NCBI GenBank assembly: GCA_029933295.1
Contig: JAOZOL010000132.1
Coordinates: 1 to 6,905, forward strand
Direction: 5' to 3'
From: Desulfobacterales bacterium
GTDB taxonomy: Bacteria; Desulfobacterota; Desulfobacteria; Desulfobacterales; Desulfosalsimonadaceae
Length of the DNA stretch: 6,905 nt
The notes beneath the pieces were generated by a model that was not told the DNA's origin, ran no database searches, and saw only the letters and a program-made list of their open reading frames with translations. Of this stretch, positions 1 through 5,430 are shown one piece after another. How positions within the stretch are numbered: the first letter of the stretch is position 1; each line of letters starts with the position of its first letter. Both the position numbers and the translations under genes were made by a program.

Positions 1-31
1 CTTTTTATGCCTAAAAGTTATGTATTGATCA

Positions 32-2104
32 TTAAATGCTAATCCATTGCCAGTAACCGAAAAACACCCAGATCCACAAAACAGCGAAGCTGAGAGCAAG
101 AATGGCTGAGCCATGAATCAAAAAATCCTTCATTGTTACAAGCTGCTCCCCTGTTTCCGGGTCCCTGGCCATGCTGTACGCAATCGCATTGTTCGGTGTT
201 CCGATGATAAGAACATGGGCAAATGAAGAGGCGAATGAAGTGGCAAGCCCTACCATAATCGGATTGACCCCTGAAAGCGTCGCCATGGGAATGGTGATCG
301 GTCCGATGGCTGCCACCGTTGCGCCGTCACTCATTAAATTGGTCATAATTCCTGTTATGAAGCTGGTTGCAATCAAAATTCCGTTTCCGGCTTTAAGGGA
401 ATCAGGAATTATGGAAATAAACGAATCGGCAAGCCAGAGGGCCGCCCCTGTCACCGCCAGGCCGTATCCAAGGGCACAGGCCGAACCATAAAGGGCCACA
501 ACATCCCAGTGAATAGAGTTAATGTCCCGCCATCGAATAATACCGAAAATATTCATCAGGACAATACACACAAGTACGGGGCCACCCATTCCGATGCTGC
601 CGGATAATGTCACCCACATGACAATCAGAAGAACAAGAAGCCCTGCGGCTTTGTATTCATCACCGGTCATCTTGCCTATTTTTTCAGCTTCCCGTTTTAC
701 CTGGGCGGCGACATTCAAATTTTTGACCTTTAATTTTTTTCTAAAGACCAGGAAAAAATAGGCCCCTATTACAAGTGCCATAACCGGCACAAAGGGAAGC
801 CCCATCTTGACCCACTGCCCGAATGAGGGATATAAGCCATAGTCCGCCAGAATTCCAAGCATTACCGCATTTCTGCCGCCTGCGGCGGGAGAACCGGGAC
901 CGCCGATGTTTGCGCTGAAACAAACCAGGAGAAAGATCATTACCGCCAGGCTTTTGTCTTTTTTGATGCCGGCCGCCTGAACAGACCCCATATAGACAAG
1001 CAACAGAATCGGCGTTAAAAATGCCACAAGCGCATGCTCGGAAAGAAATGATGCGGTCACCGCAAGAAGGGGCGGAAATATAAAAAGAAATTTTTTCAAC
1101 GAGGTGCTTTGGCCAAGAAGAAGAAGCCCTATCCTTTTATCCAGTCCTGTTTTCGCGATTGCCGCAGACAACGCAAGAACACCGAAAATAAATATGACCG
1201 CATCTTTTGCGTAAGCCTTGGCAACCAGATTTGGTGGAAGAACCCCGAATATATACATGATCGCACCCACCAGAAGGGCTGTAATCCCAATGGGAATCGC
1301 ACCGGTTGCCCAGAACAGAGCCGCAATTACAAGGACGCCGATCATTACCCTGGCCTTGAAAGCGGTTTGTCCGGGAGTCTGGGGAACCTTTGTCACAGTC
1401 CCATCAGGGTTCTTTATCTGTTTGTTCAATTTTGCGGCAGTGCTGTAGTATTGTGAAATGGTCTCATTTGTTCCCATCTTGTTATAGCTGGAGTATCCGG
1501 CAATCACATCTCCTGCCTGCCCTGTTTTTTGAGATGACGTAAGCAGTAAAAGCCTGTCAGGCGCCGGCATCAAAACAATCAGCGCAAAAAGAAGGACCCC
1601 CAGCATAATAATTCCCGGCCGGGCATCCTGCGCCCCAATAAGCCATTGTAAAAAAGTATGCCGTTTAATGTCAGGGATCTCCTGCCTGGCCATTTCATAT
1701 TTCTTTTCCTCTTTGGCGGATTCGATTACTTCGACCAATTCGCTGATAACGCACGGTTTTGCCAAATACCGAAATACATCATATTTGCCGGAAACCCTGG
1801 CGGACGTGGCGCTGCCATGCCCGGTAAGCATGATTACCTGCACTTCGGGCCGGATTTTTTTTAATTCCTTTAATGTCTGAATGCCGTCCATGCCGGGCAT
1901 TTTCTGGTCAAGTATCACGATATCCGGGTTCTTATGGCGGACGATTTTGATGGCATCTTCTCCATTATTGGTATCCTTGACTCTGTAGCCCCTGACTTCA
2001 AGCTGCTTGGCCAGGGCCGAACGAAAATGGTCTTCATCATCAACAATCAAAACCTTTGCGCCACGATTATTTGATTCCACTATTTTTTCATCATTCATTT
2101 TCAT
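32..2104 (-). CDS. Receiver domain fused to an SLC13/DASS-type anion permease
   Basis: A single open frame of 690 residues joins a response-regulator receiver to a transporter. The receiver (about 16-135) has an intact pocket: D22/D23, phospho-acceptor D66 (ILDQKMPG), T94 in LTGHGS, aromatic Y113 and K116 in LAKP. A charged linker (about 130-162) leads to a hydrophobic protein with roughly a dozen membrane segments (about 164-180, then 252-688) that resembles the divalent anion:Na+ symporter family. The inverted-repeat halves are visible as SEHALVAFLTPIL (355-367) with NIGGPG (399-404), and SDGATVAAIGPI (592-603) with IGTPNNAIA (634-642). At both sites the SNT of well-studied members is replaced (SEH, SDG), so the substrate (sulfate, dicarboxylate or other) and Na+ dependence are uncertain. 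A loop of about 70 residues follows the first membrane segment and should face outward if the receiver is cytoplasmic. The start overlaps the upstream kinase gene by 14 bases (8 if ATG 2098 is used); tandem stops TAA TGA end it. Phosphorylation by that kinase is inferred to gate or target the carrier. Confidence 0.9.
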   Translation of the reverse strand: MKMNDEKIVESNNRGAKVLIVDDEDHFRSALAKQLEVRGYRVKDTNNGEDAIKIVRHKNPDIVILDQKMPGMDGIQTLKELKKIRPEVQVIMLTGHGSATSARVSGKYDVFRYLAKPCVISELVEVIESAKEEKKYEMARQEIPDIKRHTFLQWLIGAQDARPGIIMLGVLLFALIVLMPAPDRLLLLTSSQKTGQAGDVIAGYSSYNKMGTNETISQYYSTAAKLNKQIKNPDGTVTKVPQTPGQTAFKARVMIGVLVIAALFWATGAIPIGITALLVGAIMYIFGVLPPNLVAKAYAKDAVIFIFGVLALSAAIAKTGLDKRIGLLLLGQSTSLKKFLFIFPPLLAVTASFLSEHALVAFLTPILLLVYMGSVQAAGIKKDKSLAVMIFLLVCFSANIGGPGSPAAGGRNAVMLGILADYGLYPSFGQWVKMGLPFVPVMALVIGAYFFLVFRKKLKVKNLNVAAQVKREAEKIGKMTGDEYKAAGLLVLLIVMWVTLSGSIGMGGPVLVCIVLMNIFGIIRWRDINSIHWDVVALYGSACALGYGLAVTGAALWLADSFISIIPDSLKAGNGILIATSFITGIMTNLMSDGATVAAIGPITIPMATLSGVNPIMVGLATSFASSFAHVLIIGTPNNAIAYSMARDPETGEQLVTMKDFLIHGSAILALSFAVLWIWVFFGYWQWISI

Positions 2105-3806
2105 TTTTCTCCAAATTGCTGACAGGTAAAAGGACTGTGAAGGAACTGCCTGCCCCCTCAATACTCTGGACCTCCATTTTTCCTCCCATGGATTCAACTA
2201 TTCCAAGGCTGATGCTGAGACCGAGACCGGTCCCTTTGCCGACTGCCTTGGTTGTAAAAAACGGGACAAAAATATTTTTCAACTGTTCGGAGTTCATCCC
2301 GCTCCCTGTGTCTTTTACGGTCACACGGACAAAGGCTTCGTCTGACTGCGTTGAAACCGTTATCGTGCCGTTTTCGCCGATCGCATCCCCTGCATTATTA
2401 ATAAGGTTTAAAAAAACCTGGCTTATCTGATTTGGATCTATAAGGGTCAATGGAAGATTGTTTTCATAATTTTTAACAACATTGATGTTGGAAACCTTGA
2501 ATTCATGCTCCTTTATTCCTTCCAAAACATGATCGAGCAGGCTGTTTACATTGCTGGGTATCAGTTTCGGCTCGTTTTTGCGGCCGTAATTAAGTAATTC
2601 TTTTGTTATCACACGGGCCCTTGATACGGCATCATCGATATAGCCCAGTTCCTCCCTGACTTTATCCGGGCTGTTATCCAAATCAAACTCAGGATTGAAC
2701 ATATCTTTTAACACACCGCTTTCTGCAGATATAATGGCAAGGGGATTGTTTATTTCATGCGCGATGCCGGTTGCCAGTTCACCTATGGATGCGAGTTTGG
2801 ATGCTTGAATCAGCTGGTATTTAAGATTTTCCCTTGAATCCGCAATGATTTGCGCTTTTTTAAGCAGCCGGTCGGTAATCATCCAGAGAAATCCTGATAT
2901 AATGATGAGCAAAAACATACTTCCCGCGATAAGAATGTTTCTTGCTTTGTACATTTCTTGAAACGCATTGCGAAGCGGCTGCATGGCAATCAATGCCCAA
3001 TCTACCTCCTTAAGCCAGACATGGGAGACAAGGGCTTTTTCCCCATTCACTTCAATCTCGGTAACCCCGTCTTGATCAGATGGTATGAATTGACTTTTTT
3101 TAAGCGGTTTCCCGATTGTTGAAGAAACCACCTGATAGGCTCCTTTCTGATTAATCAGAAAACTTTCTATGCCCTTTCCCCTGCTGATCGAGCTGATAAA
3201 CTGGTAAAATCTTTCCGGGTCAAGGGTTGCGCGCATCACATACGGCTTCTGGTCTATTATCTGTTTTACTGCGATGGTAAAATGGGGCTTATTTCTGAAA
3301 CCAAGATAGATATCGCTTATATAATAATTTTTTTTATGACCCAGAAGGTCTGAAAACCATTTTTCCTTGCTGTAGTCTTTATCATAAAGAAAAGGAAATG
3401 GGCCGGCATACCCGGTCTGTATGCCCATTGGATTAAAAAAACCTACATCAACAAAAGCGTCACTCATTTGCCTGAGGTTTTCAATATAGTGCTCCATATC
3501 GGATTTAGTGGGAGAAGCACTGAAGTCACTACTATGAAGTAGACTGAAAATATTGACGACTCTCTCCTGAAGAAAGAGGTCAATGGTGTTTCTTTCCGAT
3601 TCAGCGAGTGTTGACAGATGTAATTTCCCGCTGTTTTTAAGGGTGTAATTAAACTGAAAATGGAAATAAAGCGACAGCACAGAAACCGGCACTACCAGGG
3701 AAAGCAGAAGCCCCAGTTTGATCCGAAAATTAAGTTTTTTAAAATAATCTCCGGTTGTTGCCCGTTCAGGCCTATTATGGCGATTCTTTTTACCATTATT
3801 TACCAT
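2091..3806 (-). CDS. Cache-domain membrane sensor histidine kinase, probable partner of the receiver-permease
   Basis: Predicted inner-membrane kinase of 571 residues. A basic N-terminus (1-28) precedes TM1 (about 29-50). Residues 52-286 form a large extracytoplasmic domain with the look of a double-Cache fold (FFNPMG near 123, KEKWF near 147, YYISDIYLG near 161, a second module around 215-275); the ligand cannot be told from sequence. TM2 (about 289-311) is followed directly by a coiled linker and HisKA with phospho-acceptor H350 in HEINNP. The ATPase domain is complete: N471 in the N-box, DTGSGM (499-504), FVPFF (513-517), GTGLGL (525-530). There is no PAS or attached receiver. The layout resembles DctB-type sensors of carboxylates, a resemblance of architecture only. 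The ATG at 3806 is favoured over an in-frame TTG at 3824 by a well-spaced Shine-Dalgarno. The 3' end overlaps the start of the receiver-permease gene, so the two are probably translationally coupled and functionally paired. The DctB-like layout would also permit signalling to the NtrC-type regulator. Confidence 0.94.
   Translation of the reverse strand: MVNNGKKNRHNRPERATTGDYFKKLNFRIKLGLLLSLVVPVSVLSLYFHFQFNYTLKNSGKLHLSTLAESERNTIDLFLQERVVNIFSLLHSSDFSASPTKSDMEHYIENLRQMSDAFVDVGFFNPMGIQTGYAGPFPFLYDKDYSKEKWFSDLLGHKKNYYISDIYLGFRNKPHFTIAVKQIIDQKPYVMRATLDPERFYQFISSISRGKGIESFLINQKGAYQVVSSTIGKPLKKSQFIPSDQDGVTEIEVNGEKALVSHVWLKEVDWALIAMQPLRNAFQEMYKARNILIAGSMFLLIIISGFLWMITDRLLKKAQIIADSRENLKYQLIQASKLASIGELATGIAHEINNPLAIISAESGVLKDMFNPEFDLDNSPDKVREELGYIDDAVSRARVITKELLNYGRKNEPKLIPSNVNSLLDHVLEGIKEHEFKVSNINVVKNYENNLPLTLIDPNQISQVFLNLINNAGDAIGENGTITVSTQSDEAFVRVTVKDTGSGMNSEQLKNIFVPFFTTKAVGKGTGLGLSISLGIVESMGGKMEVQSIEGAGSSFTVLLPVSNLEKNENE
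2109..2112 (-). promoter_or_regulatory. Shine-Dalgarno for the receiver-permease, inside the kinase gene
   Basis: GGAG lies 4 bases before the ATG at 2104 and 10 bases before a second in-frame ATG at 2098. Either could be used, giving 690 or 688 residues. It argues against a longer reading that begins near 2197, deep within the kinase coding sequence. Confidence 0.55.
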
Positions 3807-3812
3807 AAACAG

Positions 3813-3819
3813 CTCCCTT
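3813..3819 (-). promoter_or_regulatory. Shine-Dalgarno choosing the ATG start of the Cache sensor kinase
   Basis: AAGGGAG sits 6 bases before the ATG at 3806-3804. The alternative in-frame TTG at 3824 would place this motif inside the coding sequence and has no comparable motif before it, so the ATG is preferred. Confidence 0.75.
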
Positions 3820-3841
3820 AACAATGTCTGCCAGGAGATAT

Positions 3842-3857
3842 TGCATATATTATTCCA
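3842..3857 (-). promoter_or_regulatory. Candidate sigma54 (-24/-12) promoter for the kinase/receiver-permease operon
   Basis: On the minus strand TGGAATAATATATGCA places GG and GC exactly 10 bases apart, as sigma54 promoters require, with TGG at -24 and TGCA at -12. It departs from the consensus TGGCACG-N4-TTGCW at the inner C, C, G and first T. The predicted start is near 3831, giving a leader of about 25 bases that ends in a good Shine-Dalgarno and ATG. A GG-N10-GC match can arise by chance in this much DNA, so support comes mainly from position: between an NtrC-type gene with a palindrome and the next gene start. The AT-rich tract just upstream (3858-3895) could alternatively hold a sigma70 promoter. 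Confidence 0.42.
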
Positions 3858-3958
3858 AAATGTATAAAATATATAATTTTAGAAAAGGCAGATAAAACGG
3901 ATAGTTATGCGAGACAATAAAAAGAGGTGATGCTTACCGGAAGGCTGTTTGTGCCAGG

Positions 3959-3981
3959 TTTTTTTACATTGTGTAAAAAAA
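3959..3981. promoter_or_regulatory. Perfect inverted repeat, candidate upstream activator site
   Basis: Two 10-bp arms, TTTTTTTACA and TGTAAAAAAA, are perfectly complementary around a 3-base TTG spacer. The repeat is noncoding, 19 bases after the stop of the NtrC-type gene. Fis-type HTH domains of NtrC-family activators bind such dyads as dimers, usually about 80-150 bp upstream of a sigma54 start. The centre here (3970) is about 139 bp upstream of the start predicted from the -24/-12 candidate. A half-site TTTTACA lies at 3998-4004, about 31 bp (three helical turns) further upstream. On the minus strand the T-run is in the 5' arm, so the element does not look like a terminator. The bound protein is inferred. 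Confidence 0.5.
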
Positions 3982-3999
3982 TTGAAGGAAGAGATGATT

Positions 4000-5430
4000 T
4001 TACAGGCTGGAAACGTGTGTTTCCATTTGAACCCCGTATTTTTCTATTTTTGATTGAAGCGTCGGCCTTGAAAGCCCAAGCATTTTGGCTGCTTTGGATT
4101 TGTTTCCGCCTGATAAGACCAATGCCTCTGAAATAATCATGCTTGAAAAATTATTTACTAAATTAACGAATAAATTATCATTGGGCCCGGATTTGAGGGC
4201 GTTTTTAATCCATTCGCTGATTGTTTTTTCGCTTTTTCCAGTACCCATAGCGGTGCCGGCTTCTTGAACCTGGATCGCCTTTACAATGTTGTCTTCATTA
4301 ATCGGGTATCCCCGGCTGAAAATTAATGCCTTCTGAACGATATTGGCAAGTTCCCGGATATTTCCGGGCCATGAATAGTTTTCAAGTTTACCGATTGAAT
4401 TTTTCGTTATTCCGGGATTGTCAATGTTCATTTCCCTTGAATACCTGGAGAGAAAATACTCGACCAATAGCGGAACATCTCCCTTTCGATTTCTCAAGGG
4501 AGGGAGTTGGATATTGACGACATTCAACCTGAAATATAAATCTTCCCTGAAAGTCCCATCCGCTATCGCTTGTTCAAGGTTTTTGTTTGTTGCGGCGATA
4601 ATACGCACATCAACAGGCGTCGCCGCACATCCGCCAAGCCTTTCGATGCTTTTTTCCTGTATTAATCTCAGGATTTTGGACTGGAGGCTGACAGGCATAT
4701 CACCTATTTCATCCAGAAATAGTGTGCCATTATTTGCCTGTTCAATTTTTCCCACGCGACTGGCGGATGCCCCGGTGAAAGCGCCCTTTTCATAACCGAA
4801 AAGTTCGCTTTCAAGAAGAGTTCCGGGTATGGCGACGCAATTGATGACAAGAAACGGTTTTTCCGCACGCAGACTGTGCTGATATATGGCACGGGCGACC
4901 AGTTCCTTGCCGGTTCCTGATTCCCCGCGAATAAGCACGGTCGCATCTGTTGGTGCAGCCCTTCCGATTGCCTTGTATACTTCCTGAATTGCCGCACTCT
5001 TTCCTATTATTGCATCAGATGAACTGTTTTCAGGTTGCGCGTCCATCTCGACCTGCCTGCGCATGAATCTGCAAGATTTGAGGGCGTTTTCAATCAACGA
5101 AAGGATATTCGGTATATCAAACGGCTTTAACACATAATCAAAAGCGCCGAGCTTTATCGCCTCGATGGCGGTATCGGTTGTGCTATAAGCGGTCATAATA
5201 ATCACCGGCAGCCTGGGCTTGATCTTGTGGATGATTTTAAATGCATCCAGACCGTTCATGCCGGGCATTCGCACGTCCATCATTACCAGATCAGGTGAAT
5301 TTTTCTTTATCACTGTTATCGCTTCTTCACCGGTAGCTGCTGCAACGGCTTCATAGCCTTCTTCTTTTAACAGTTTTTTAAAACTTGTCCGCAACTGTTC
5401 TTCATCATCGACGATAAGTATCGTGTTCAC
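4000..5430 (-). CDS. NtrC-family sigma54-dependent response regulator
   Basis: Cytoplasmic transcription activator of 476 residues that should drive sigma54 RNA polymerase by ATP hydrolysis once phosphorylated. The receiver (about 3-120) has the acidic pair D8/D9, phospho-acceptor D52 (MMDVRMPG), switch T80 and K102 in LKPFD. The AAA+ domain (about 140-375) shows Walker A GESGTGKE (169-176), the sigma54-contacting GAFTGA loop (216-221), Walker B LFLDE (237-241) and WPGNIREL (354-361). A Fis-type helix-turn-helix occupies about 430-466 (NKSKAAKMLGLSRPTLQSKI). Length and domain order are typical of NtrC, DctD or ZraR-like activators, and nothing is truncated. Translation starts at GTG 5430, overlapping the upstream kinase stop (GTGA) with a strong Shine-Dalgarno; the kinase is the obvious partner. 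The nearest downstream target candidate is the kinase/receiver-permease unit, whose upstream spacer holds a palindrome and a possible sigma54 promoter. Family assignment is very secure; the target is inferred. No specific gene name is justified. Confidence 0.96.
   Translation of the reverse strand: MNTILIVDDEEQLRTSFKKLLKEEGYEAVAAATGEEAITVIKKNSPDLVMMDVRMPGMNGLDAFKIIHKIKPRLPVIIMTAYSTTDTAIEAIKLGAFDYVLKPFDIPNILSLIENALKSCRFMRRQVEMDAQPENSSSDAIIGKSAAIQEVYKAIGRAAPTDATVLIRGESGTGKELVARAIYQHSLRAEKPFLVINCVAIPGTLLESELFGYEKGAFTGASASRVGKIEQANNGTLFLDEIGDMPVSLQSKILRLIQEKSIERLGGCAATPVDVRIIAATNKNLEQAIADGTFREDLYFRLNVVNIQLPPLRNRKGDVPLLVEYFLSRYSREMNIDNPGITKNSIGKLENYSWPGNIRELANIVQKALIFSRGYPINEDNIVKAIQVQEAGTAMGTGKSEKTISEWIKNALKSGPNDNLFVNLVNNFSSMIISEALVLSGGNKSKAAKMLGLSRPTLQSKIEKYGVQMETHVSSL
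4008..4025. repeat. Short perfect dyad in the 3' end of the regulator gene
   Basis: The arms TGGAAAC and GTTTCCA (7 bp, perfect) flank the 4-base spacer GTGT within the last codons of the NtrC-type gene. In RNA it could form a small hairpin, but no U-tract follows on the minus strand, so it is not an intrinsic terminator. It might also be a protein-binding dyad, or simply coding sequence (it encodes METHVS); chance cannot be excluded. Confidence 0.35.

Noticed and set aside
1..31. A terminator or further gene after the permease stop.
   Set aside because: Only 31 bases are available; they show a second in-frame stop (TGA) but no hairpin or coding start.
171..491. Plus-strand open frames across the locus (for example 171-491, 1109-1456, 2056-2430, 4418-4795).
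   Set aside because: They are antisense to well-supported conserved genes, and their translations show no recognisable domain.
2105..2197. A 31-residue N-terminal extension of the receiver-permease starting near 2197.
   Set aside because: It lies wholly within the conserved C-terminal ATPase coding sequence of the kinase, is not receiver-like, and the ATG at 2104 has a Shine-Dalgarno and leads directly into the receiver.
3807..3824. TTG start at 3824 for the Cache kinase.
   Set aside because: The ATG at 3806 has AAGGGAG at 6-base spacing; the TTG has no comparable motif, and the six extra residues are encoded by the Shine-Dalgarno region.
3858..3895. Sigma70-type -10/-35 pairs in the AT-rich tract of the spacer.
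   Set aside because: Several TATA-like hexamers occur, as expected in such AT-rich DNA, but none has a convincing -35 at proper spacing. The tract may instead aid DNA bending.
3951..3956. TGGCAC on the minus strand, a perfect-looking sigma54 -24 half.
   Set aside because: The following GC is two bases too close (TGGCACAAACAGCC), and sigma54 does not tolerate that spacing change well. The GG-N10-GC at 3857-3842 fits better and lies closer to the gene.
3959..3981. The palindrome as a rho-independent terminator for the first operon.
   Set aside because: Its stem is almost all A/T, and for minus-strand transcription the U-run is in the 5' arm instead of following a GC-rich stem. No other terminator hairpin is evident between the operons, so readthrough is possible.
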